From Desulfuromonadales bacterium C00003107 (GTDB lineage Bacteria; Desulfobacterota; Desulfuromonadia; Desulfuromonadales; Syntrophotaleaceae), in NCBI GenBank assembly GCA_001751225.1, contig MAXT01000143.1, positions 1 through 14,563 on the forward strand: 14,563 nt of DNA. Direction: 5' to 3'. The notes under the pieces are model-generated. The model saw nothing but the letters and a program-made list of their open reading frames with translations, ran no database searches and was not told where the DNA came from. This document shows positions 8,620-14,563 of the stretch, piece after piece. Positions within the stretch are counted from its first letter, which is position 1; every line of letters begins with the position of its first letter. A program made the position numbers and the translations under genes.

Positions 8620-9930
8620 CTATTCGATGGAATTTTCAATCCGAATCAAGTGACTCGGCTCGTGCACCACTTCGAGTTGATCGATTTCACCGAGAGCCGA
8701 TCTAATATGGGCTTCCTTGGCTTCGTGAGTCATGATAACGATAGGCACCGTATCAGCGGCAAGGCCTTCCGGTTGAACCATGGAAGAAATACCGATTTGA
8801 TAGTTACCAAGGATGCTGGCGATTCTGGCGACCACCCCCGGTTTGTCAACAGTACTGAACCGCAGGTAGTAACGACTGACGATGTCAGCCATGGCCTTAA
8901 TTGGTAATTTACCGATAGCAGAGGGGCAATATCCCATGGCTGGGGTGCGGCCAATGGAGTCGGTCAGCAGGTTGCGAGCGATGGCCATCGCATCGCCCAT
9001 AACAGCGCTGGCAGTAGCGTCCATACCGGCGCCCTGACCATACAGCATTACCGGTCCGACAAAGTCACCAACCAAACGCACGGCATTGAACACCCCGTCA
9101 ACGTCGGCCAAAGGAGCATTTTGCGGAATCATGGTCGGATGCACCCGCGCTTCGATTTCGCCATTGACCTCTTTGCTGATAGCCAGCAATTTGATTTTAT
9201 AGCCGAACTGGCGGGCGAACTGGATATCGGTCGAGGAGATCTGGCTGATGCCCTCCAGGTAAATATCGTCGCAATCAACTTGAGTGCCGTAACAAAGGCT
9301 GACCAAAATAGCTAGCTTGTGTGCCGTATCGATGCCTTCAATATCGAAGGTAGGATCGGCCTCGGCGTAACCCTGCTGCTGTGCATCTTTCAAAACATCG
9401 CCGAAATCGGCACCTTCATCGGTCATGCGGGTCAGAATATAGTTGCAGGTACCATTAAGGATGCCGAAGATCGAGCGAAAGCGGTTAACGCAAAGGTTTT
9501 CCTTGATGGCCGACAACACCGGTATACCACCACCGACCGACGCTTCGAACATGACCTCCACACCTTTGTCGGCTGCTGCAGCCAGAATCTCTTGACCGTA
9601 TTTAGCCATCAACGCCTTGTTGGCGGTCACCACATGCTTACCATGCTCGATGGCTTTCAAGACAAAGGAGCGGGCCGGCTCATAGCCACCAATCAATTCG
9701 ATAACGATATCGATATCCGGGGCGGTCAAGACTTGATCGGCATCGGTGGTGAGTACGCCTTTTTCGACCTGCACCCCACGATCAGTGGTGATATCGAGGT
9801 CGGCAATGCGTGCAAGTTTCATCGAAGCGCCGAGGCGATCAGTCATCAATTCGGCGTTTTGCTGAAGAACCTTGACTACACCGGCACCGATGGTGCCGAA
9901 CCCTAGCAATCCTACCTTGATCTCTTTCAT
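8620..9930 (-). CDS. hom: Homoserine dehydrogenase with C-terminal ACT domain
   Basis: This enzyme reduces aspartate semialdehyde to homoserine with NAD(P)H, at the branch to threonine and methionine. The 436-residue protein has the nucleotide-binding GFGTIGAG (10-17, GxGxxG), TANKALMA near residue 105, EASVGGGIP, the catalytic-core GILNGTCNYILT and ADPTFDIEGIDTAHKL. A C-terminal ACT domain at about 350-425 (STVDKPGVVARIASIL) should bind an effector such as threonine. I chose the ATG at 9930 because KVGLLGFGTIGAG is the usual N-terminus; an upstream in-frame start at 10005 overlaps the previous gene. A G-rich stretch sits just before the ATG. It is the last gene of the minus-strand run. MetY, on the other side of the terminator, works downstream in the same route. 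Confidence 0.95.
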   Translation of the reverse strand: MKEIKVGLLGFGTIGAGVVKVLQQNAELMTDRLGASMKLARIADLDITTDRGVQVEKGVLTTDADQVLTAPDIDIVIELIGGYEPARSFVLKAIEHGKHVVTANKALMAKYGQEILAAAADKGVEVMFEASVGGGIPVLSAIKENLCVNRFRSIFGILNGTCNYILTRMTDEGADFGDVLKDAQQQGYAEADPTFDIEGIDTAHKLAILVSLCYGTQVDCDDIYLEGISQISSTDIQFARQFGYKIKLLAISKEVNGEIEARVHPTMIPQNAPLADVDGVFNAVRLVGDFVGPVMLYGQGAGMDATASAVMGDAMAIARNLLTDSIGRTPAMGYCPSAIGKLPIKAMADIVSRYYLRFSTVDKPGVVARIASILGNYQIGISSMVQPEGLAADTVPIVIMTHEAKEAHIRSALGEIDQLEVVHEPSHLIRIENSIE

Positions 9931-9997
9931 AACCCCCCCATTGCAAACGAAATATTTTTTACTCGCATAGTAGCCCCGGTACTTCCAGCACAACCGG

Positions 9998-10453
9998 TCA
10001 TGCACAGACCCTTGCTTGCAGGGTCAGGATAATTTCCATACCATCGGCTCCGAGAGCCAATTCTCCAGCCAATTGCTCAACCCAATCGGACGCGGCCCCG
10101 GCCGGTTTAATCAGACACAAAGACACTTGGCGAAACCCGGCCCGACGACAATCATCGATAACGCTGCCTATCAGACCCCGGTAAGTAAAGGGTGCCAGGT
10201 TTTTTAGAATACCAGCACCAGCAAAGAGAATCCACGGCGTCTGCAGCTTACCGTTATTACTGACCAGTATGTATTCGCCGGGCCGCCCCGTCGCTGAACC
10301 GTCCAACAACAGTCGGCTGAGTAAGCCGTTCAGCCTCCAGTCGAGAAGTGCAGCCGCCCCGTCCATCGGGCGCTGGTCTTCGAAGAAGAAACCGGCCACC
10401 ACCTCACCAGGCATACGATCAGGAGCCTGGGCTACGACCCGCACCGAGTTCAT
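9998..10453 (-). CDS. Small protein resembling the leucyl aminopeptidase (M17) N-terminal domain
   Basis: This 151-residue protein has the pattern of the non-catalytic N-terminal domain of cytosol aminopeptidase (Peptidase_M17_N): VVAGFFFEDQRP (18-29), a hydrophobic helix LNGLLSRLL (41-49), GRPGEYILVSNNG (56-68), WILFAGAG (74-81), and a final region with an Ala/Gly-rich helix and SLCLIKP. The metal-binding catalytic domain of M17 enzymes is absent and is not encoded next door. The start overlaps the nusB stop in ATGA (10450-10453), so the two are probably translationally coupled. The function is unknown; a regulatory or ligand-binding role is a guess, since some M17 N-domains act in DNA binding (PepA). 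The assignment rests on motif recall, with moderate confidence. Confidence 0.75.
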   Translation of the reverse strand: MNSVRVVAQAPDRMPGEVVAGFFFEDQRPMDGAAALLDWRLNGLLSRLLLDGSATGRPGEYILVSNNGKLQTPWILFAGAGILKNLAPFTYRGLIGSVIDDCRRAGFRQVSLCLIKPAGAASDWVEQLAGELALGADGMEIILTLQARVCA

Positions 10454-10920
10454 GGGGATTTGGGACGATAGATTCGTGATACCTTGTCTAGCAGACCGTT
10501 AACAAAAGCCGGTGTTTCCCGCGTACCGTAACGTTTGCCAACCTCCACCGCTTCGTTAATAACCACGCTGGTAGGGGTTTGCGGCTGAAATAGCAGTTCA
10601 AAAGCGGCCATACGCAAGATCGCTAAATCCACTTTCGACATACGATCCAGAGACCAGTTTGTGGAAAATTCATCGATGATCTGGTCGAGCTGCTCACGAT
10701 GAGCCGCGACTCCGCGCACCAGTTCCTCGGTAAAAACTCGAATATCCTGCTTAATCGGCAACTCCACCTCATCGAGGGGCTCGCCCAGGATATCGTTGCA
10801 AAAGCGGAAGCTGCTCCAAAAGGTCTCCAGCAGCTGGTCCAGGGTAGATTCACCCTCAAACAGACTGAAGAGTAATTTGATGGCCAATTCGCGGCCTTGA
10901 CGTCGGGAACCGTTCTGCAT
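10450..10920 (-). CDS. nusB: Transcription antitermination factor NusB
   Basis: NusB binds boxA RNA with NusE (ribosomal protein S10) and supports antitermination on rRNA operons. The 156-residue all-helical protein begins with the typical SRRQGRELAIKLLFSLF (4-20). It ends with the family signature: DRMSKVDLAILRMAAFELLF, then PTSVVINEAVEVGKRYG and FVNGLLDKV. A TTG at 10929 overlapping the ribH stop would add three residues; the ATG at 10920 fits the family better, although no clear ribosome site precedes either. It sits directly after ribH, a pairing seen in many bacteria, and its stop overlaps the next start by ATGA. Confidence 0.95.
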   Translation of the reverse strand: MQNGSRRQGRELAIKLLFSLFEGESTLDQLLETFWSSFRFCNDILGEPLDEVELPIKQDIRVFTEELVRGVAAHREQLDQIIDEFSTNWSLDRMSKVDLAILRMAAFELLFQPQTPTSVVINEAVEVGKRYGTRETPAFVNGLLDKVSRIYRPKSP

Positions 10921-10925
10921 AGTAA

Positions 10926-11390
10926 TCAAAGCGCCTTAAACAGGTTGAGCATCTCGATCACCACCATGGCTGCTTCAGCGCCCTTGTTACCCGCCTTACT
11001 GCCGGCCCGTTCGATAGCCTGCTCGATGGTGTCGGTCGTAATGACGCCAAAGGCAATAGGGATATCCGTATCGAGGCTCACCGTAGCGACCCCTTTTGAG
11101 ACCTCCGAACAAACATAATCAAAGTGGGGGGTAGCACCGCGAATAACGGCACCGAGGCAGATCACACCGTCATAACGACCGGAGGTTGCCAGCTTTTTAG
11201 CCACTAGAGGAATCTCAAAGGCGCCGGGCACCCGAACCACATCGATATCTCCGTCATCGGCGTTATGACGCACCAGAGTATCAATGGCGCCTTCAAGCAG
11301 GCGCTCGCAAATAAAGCTGTTAAAACGGCTGACCACGATGCCAACCTTAAAGCCCTTGGCGTCGAGCTTGCCTTCGATAATTCTGGCCAT
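10926..11390 (-). CDS. ribH: 6,7-dimethyl-8-ribityllumazine synthase
   Basis: RibH condenses 5-amino-6-ribitylamino-uracil with 3,4-dihydroxy-2-butanone 4-phosphate to give the lumazine precursor of riboflavin, usually as a large shell-like oligomer. The 154-residue protein is full length. The family marks are [13 protein letters not shown] (20-32), VPGAFEIP (54-61), [16 protein letters not shown] (78-93, with the catalytic His), and [16 protein letters not shown]. The ATG at 11390 has GGGAG upstream. It lies 160 bases from ribBA, the widest gap in the riboflavin run, and five bases before the nusB ATG. Confidence 0.96.
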   Translation of the reverse strand: MARIIEGKLDAKGFKVGIVVSRFNSFICERLLEGAIDTLVRHNADDGDIDVVRVPGAFEIPLVAKKLATSGRYDGVICLGAVIRGATPHFDYVCSEVSKGVATVSLDTDIPIAFGVITTDTIEQAIERAGSKAGNKGAEAAMVVIEMLNLFKAL

Positions 11391-11423
11391 GGTATTCTCC
11401 CTCTTCTATGGCGATCTCTCTAT

Positions 11424-11471
11424 TATCCGGATAGCGGCAGCGACGGACAGGCGGCATCACCCGTATACGGG
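11424..11471. repeat. Two short perfect palindromes between ribBA and ribH
   Basis: TATCCGGATA at 11424-11433 (10 bp) and CCCGTATACGGG at 11460-11471 (12 bp) are each perfect inverted repeats, centred 37 bases apart. They sit 34 and 70 bases before the ribH start. They could be operator half-sites for an extra ribH promoter, but no convincing -35/-10 pair is found around them and chance is possible. Confidence 0.4.
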
Positions 11472-11550
11472 CCTTCGCACAACGGTTTAACTCGTACAAT
11501 GAATTCGATAGTGGCGATAGGCTATGACCAACAAACCTGGTCGTCACCGG

Positions 11551-12756
11551 CTAGAGATTCTCCAGCAGATGCCCCATTTTTTCGCGTTTGGTTTTGAGAT
11601 AGCGAATATTTTCACAGGTTGGCGATATCTCGATCGGTACTCTTTCAACCACCTTAAGACCGTAGCCTTCGAGCCCTACAATCTTTTTAGGGTTATTGGT
11701 CATCAGTCGAATCTGCCGTACTCCGAGATCCAGTAAAATCTGTGCGCCGATACCATAGTCTCGCAGATCGTCCTGAAAACCGAGAGCGACATTAGCCTCT
11801 ACCGTATCGTGGCCTTCGTCCTGCAGAGCGTAGGCTTTAAGTTTGTTGATCAGGCCGATACCGCGACCCTCCTGGCGCATATAAACGATTACGCCACAGC
11901 CATCGTCAGCGATCTGGCACATGGCTGAATGCAACTGATCACCACAATCGCAGCGCAGTGAACCGAACACATCGCCGGTCAGGCATTCGGAATGGACTCG
12001 AACCAGCACCGGTTTATCAGGATCGATGGTGCCCTTGACCAAGGCCAGGTGTTGCAAATCATCGACCTCATTTTCGTAAGCAATCGCCTGAAAATCACCA
12101 CCGAAAGGAGTCGGAATAGTGGTATCGGTAGCTGCATGCACCAGCAGTTCCTTACGCATGCGATAGCTGACCAGGTCGGCCACGGTGACGATCTTAAGAT
12201 CATGCTGCTTGGCAAATTTTTTCAGTTGAGGCGTGCGTGCCATACTACCGTCGTCATTCATGATCTCGCAGATGACACCGGCCGGTTTAAGACCCGCCAG
12301 TCGCGCCAGGTCAACAGAACCTTCGGTCTGGCCGGCACGAACCAGCACCCCACCCTTTTTGGCACGCAGGGGAAACACATGGCCGGGACGGGCCAGGTCC
12401 TTGGCCTGGGATTCGTCGGCGATCGCCACCTGAATGGTGGTCGCCCGATCCTTGGCCGAGATGCCCGTCGACACACCGCGACGGGCTTCGATGGATACGG
12501 TGAAGGCGGTACCGAAAGACGAGGTGTTTTCCTGGACCATAAGGGGCAGATCGAGTTCATCGGCCCTTTCTTCGGTGAGGGACAGGCAGATCAGGCCACG
12601 CCCTTCCTTAGCCATAAAATTGACCGCTTCCGGTGTGACCAGTTCGGCGGCCATAGCCAGATCGCCTTCATTTTCGCGATCTTCGTCATCGATCAGAATA
12701 ACCATCTTGCCCTGGCGGATATCTTCCAGGGCCGCTTCTATATTATGAATCGGCAT
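11551..12756 (-). CDS. ribBA: Bifunctional DHBP synthase / GTP cyclohydrolase II
   Basis: This 401-residue fusion carries out both entry reactions of riboflavin synthesis. The N-terminal DHBP synthase (about 1-200) makes 3,4-dihydroxy-2-butanone 4-phosphate from ribulose 5-phosphate and shows [10 protein letters not shown] (23-32) and [10 protein letters not shown] (123-132). The C-terminal GTP cyclohydrolase II (about 205-398) opens GTP and shows zinc-binding C258, C269 and C271 ([18 protein letters not shown]), RQEGRGIGL and TNNPKK. Key residues of both halves are present, so both activities are expected. The ATG at 12756 is preceded by AAGGGAGA. It follows ribE after 32 bases. Confidence 0.96.
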   Translation of the reverse strand: MPIHNIEAALEDIRQGKMVILIDDEDRENEGDLAMAAELVTPEAVNFMAKEGRGLICLSLTEERADELDLPLMVQENTSSFGTAFTVSIEARRGVSTGISAKDRATTIQVAIADESQAKDLARPGHVFPLRAKKGGVLVRAGQTEGSVDLARLAGLKPAGVICEIMNDDGSMARTPQLKKFAKQHDLKIVTVADLVSYRMRKELLVHAATDTTIPTPFGGDFQAIAYENEVDDLQHLALVKGTIDPDKPVLVRVHSECLTGDVFGSLRCDCGDQLHSAMCQIADDGCGVIVYMRQEGRGIGLINKLKAYALQDEGHDTVEANVALGFQDDLRDYGIGAQILLDLGVRQIRLMTNNPKKIVGLEGYGLKVVERVPIEISPTCENIRYLKTKREKMGHLLENL

Positions 12757-12788
12757 GATATTGTCTCCCTTTCGCGGGGCGTACTATG

Positions 12789-13439
12789 TCACAGAAAGCC
12801 GTTTTTGGCAAGCATATCAAGGCTGAGAGCCCCCTCTTCACCTCGCTCGGAAGCCGGTTGCATAAGACGCTCCACATACTTGCCGAGCAGGTCCGTTTCG
12901 ATATTGACGGTCGAGCCAATCCGCCGCTCCTGCAAGGTGGTCCTTGCCAGGGAATGGGGGATAACTGCGACGCTAAAACCCTGGCTACTAACACTGTTTA
13001 CCGTCAGGCTAATACCGTCAATAGCCACCGAGCCCTTTTCCACCAGGTAGCGCTGCAACGGGGCGGCAACCTCGATGGTAAAACGTATAGCGTTACGGTC
13101 CTGGAAACGTTCGGTCACCACTCCTAAGCCGTCCACATGACCACTAACCAAGTGACCGCCCAACCGGTCGGACAGACGCAGGGCCCGCTCCAGGTTTACC
13201 CGCTGGCCGGGCCGCAGATCACCGAGAACAGTTCTGGCTAGGCTCTCTGCAGAGACATCGGCACTGAACTGTCCACTGCCAAAGGTCACCACCGTAAGAC
13301 ACACACCGTTAACGGCGATACTGTCCCCGAGGGCGATCTCCTCCATGGACAGGCCGGTAGCGATAGTGATGCGCCCACTGCCTCCACCGGTCTGCAGGGA
13401 ACGGACGGTACCGAGATCTTCAATCAGGCCGGTAAACAT
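12789..13439 (-). CDS. ribE: Riboflavin synthase, alpha subunit
   Basis: This enzyme dismutates two molecules of 6,7-dimethyl-8-ribityllumazine to riboflavin and the pyrimidine precursor. The 216 residues form two lumazine-binding repeats. The first begins MFTGLIEDLGTV and has GDSIAVNGVCLTV; the second has HLVSGHVDGLG and GSVAIDGISLTV. The ATG at 13439 follows a very strong GGGGAGGTGA ribosome site and lies 16 bases inside the 3' end of ribD, suggesting coupled translation. The gene is sometimes named ribC or ribB in other organisms. Confidence 0.96.
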   Translation of the reverse strand: MFTGLIEDLGTVRSLQTGGGSGRITIATGLSMEEIALGDSIAVNGVCLTVVTFGSGQFSADVSAESLARTVLGDLRPGQRVNLERALRLSDRLGGHLVSGHVDGLGVVTERFQDRNAIRFTIEVAAPLQRYLVEKGSVAIDGISLTVNSVSSQGFSVAVIPHSLARTTLQERRIGSTVNIETDLLGKYVERLMQPASERGEEGALSLDMLAKNGFL

Positions 13440-14533
13440 CGTTTCACCTCCCCTTCAATAAGCACATCGTCGCCAAAACGGTTAATCCGGATATCTTGCA
13501 ACTGCATGGCGTCCCCTAGGCAGGAGACTCCCTGGCCTGCGAAGATACCATAACCACCATTACCGCCGATAACTTTCGGTGCGACAAAGATCATCATGCG
13601 ATCAACGAGATCGGCTTTTAAAAAGGCCGCATTCAATTGCGCACCCCCTTCCAAAAGGATGCTCTGCACACCGCGACTCCCTAGTTTCTTCAGCAGATCA
13701 TGTAAATCGACCCGCCCTTCCCACTCGGCCGCTTCCAGCAACACCGCACGACCCGTGGCGAGGCAACGGCGACGATCTTCGGGGGCATTGGCAAGATGGG
13801 CAATAAGAGTTTCGGCGGTTGAATCAAGATGCAGCAGTGCTGCCTGCGAAGGTGTGCGTAACTGAGAATCGACCACAATGCGTAACGCATCCCTCCCGTC
13901 CGGTAACCGGGTGGTAAGTTTCGGATCGTCGTTGAGCACCGTGCCGACACCGACCATGATGGCATCGACCCGATCCCGCAACCGATGAACTTCTTCACGG
14001 CTCTGGGCGTTGGAAATCCATTGGGAATCGCCGGTCGAAGTGGCAGTTTGGCCATCCAGAGTGACGGCACTCTTGAGAATCACAAAGGGTAATCCGGTGG
14101 TGATGTGCTTGGCGAAGGGCGCGATTAAACGCTGGCTGTCCTTTTCGCACAGACCGAGCTCAACCTGAATGCCAGCTTGCCGCAGGCGACGAATACCGGA
14201 ACCGGCTACTTGTGGATTAGGATCTTGAGTGCCGACGAAAACTCGCGCGATACCGGCGGCAATAATCGCCTCGGTGCAGGGCCCGGTACGGCCCTGGTGG
14301 GAACAGGGCTCAAGTGTGACGTACAGGTCAGCTCCCGCGGTACGCCCTGCGGCAGCCTGCAGGGCAAAGACTTCGGCGTGGGGTTGGCCAGCGGCGGGAT
14401 GGTAGCCTTCGCCAACAATCTGCTGGCCAGCGACCACCACGGCACCCACGGCGGGATTGGGTCGGGTCCGCCCCTCTGCGCGGGCGCCCAACTCGAGGGC
14501 CCGGCGCATGTATCGATCCGCAGTTACGTCCAT
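13424..14533 (-). CDS. ribD: Bifunctional diaminohydroxyphosphoribosylaminopyrimidine deaminase / reductase
   Basis: RibD carries out the second and third steps of the GTP branch of riboflavin synthesis: a zinc-dependent deamination, then NADPH reduction of the ribosyl side chain. The 369-residue protein has the deaminase at about 1-145, with zinc ligands H52 (HAE motif, E54 as proton shuttle), C77 and C86 (LEPCSHQGRTGPC). The reductase at about 148-365 shows LKSAVTLDGQTA, SREEVHRLRDRVDAIMVGVGT and LLEGGAQLNAAF. The ATG at 14533 gives the usual start, MDVTADRYMRRALELG; the ribosome site is weak. It is the first gene of the riboflavin run seen here. The remaining 30 bases upstream show no FMN riboswitch, which could lie outside the window. 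Confidence 0.96.
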   Translation of the reverse strand: MDVTADRYMRRALELGARAEGRTRPNPAVGAVVVAGQQIVGEGYHPAAGQPHAEVFALQAAAGRTAGADLYVTLEPCSHQGRTGPCTEAIIAAGIARVFVGTQDPNPQVAGSGIRRLRQAGIQVELGLCEKDSQRLIAPFAKHITTGLPFVILKSAVTLDGQTATSTGDSQWISNAQSREEVHRLRDRVDAIMVGVGTVLNDDPKLTTRLPDGRDALRIVVDSQLRTPSQAALLHLDSTAETLIAHLANAPEDRRRCLATGRAVLLEAAEWEGRVDLHDLLKKLGSRGVQSILLEGGAQLNAAFLKADLVDRMMIFVAPKVIGGNGGYGIFAGQGVSCLGDAMQLQDIRINRFGDDVLIEGEVKRCLPA

Positions 14534-14563
14534 GACTGAAAAGAACCCTGTAGAGAATTAACC

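Noticed and set aside
10007..10025. GACCCT/AGGGTC inverted repeat at the 3' end of the M17 N-domain gene
   Set aside because: It is a six-pair stem inside coding sequence with no T-run, easily due to chance.
11992..13050. Long plus-strand frame (352 codons) across ribBA and ribE
   Set aside because: It lies antisense to two clear riboflavin genes and crosses their junction, with no recognisable domain.
14534..14563. FMN riboswitch upstream of ribD
   Set aside because: Only 30 bases are available, and they show no conserved element; it could lie beyond the window.

Overview
The window looks like chromosomal DNA from an anaerobic delta-type proteobacterium of the Desulfuromonas/Geobacter/Pelobacter kind. 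This rests on recalled family similarity and on the gene order ribD-ribE-ribBA-ribH-nusB, not on a search. Nearly every gene is housekeeping metabolism. The only mobile DNA is the right end of an IS481-type insertion sequence at the left edge.

Layout. Positions 1-377: the 3' end of an IS481-family element, whose transposase frame runs out of the element. 379-4222, minus strand: a biotin block transcribed bioB-bioD-bioA, followed by a nicotinamidase gene (pncA). 4223-4560: a divergent control region with a consensus promoter overlapped by a BirA-type operator facing bioB, and an ihfB-side promoter carrying a 9-bp direct repeat. 4561-4836, plus strand: an IHF-beta/HU-type DNA-bending protein. 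4879-6570, minus strand: an RqcH/NFACT ribosome quality-control protein. 6695-8523, plus strand: O-acetylhomoserine sulfhydrylase (metY) and the tRNA methyltransferase trmL, separated by a strong hairpin. 8568-8605: a perfect bidirectional terminator. 8620-14533, minus strand: a long run transcribed ribD-ribE-ribBA-ribH-nusB-small M17 N-domain protein-hom.

How the genes work together. BioA, BioD and BioB are the last three steps from 7-keto-8-aminopelargonate to biotin, and the operator suggests end-product repression by BirA. RibD, RibE, RibBA and RibH cover most of riboflavin synthesis from GTP and ribulose 5-phosphate. The homoserine dehydrogenase and MetY sit on either side of the terminator and belong to the same aspartate-to-methionine route. 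IHF-beta-like protein, NusB, TrmL and RqcH serve nucleoid structure, transcription and translation.

No obvious defence, CRISPR, prophage or secondary-metabolite system is present. The points most worth a second look are: the BioB auxiliary-cluster ligands, which differ from E. coli; a free-standing leucyl-aminopeptidase N-domain protein translationally coupled to nusB; the IS481 junction, where the transposase stop codon appears to be supplied by the target site; and the two regulatory regions at the bioB/ihfB divergence.
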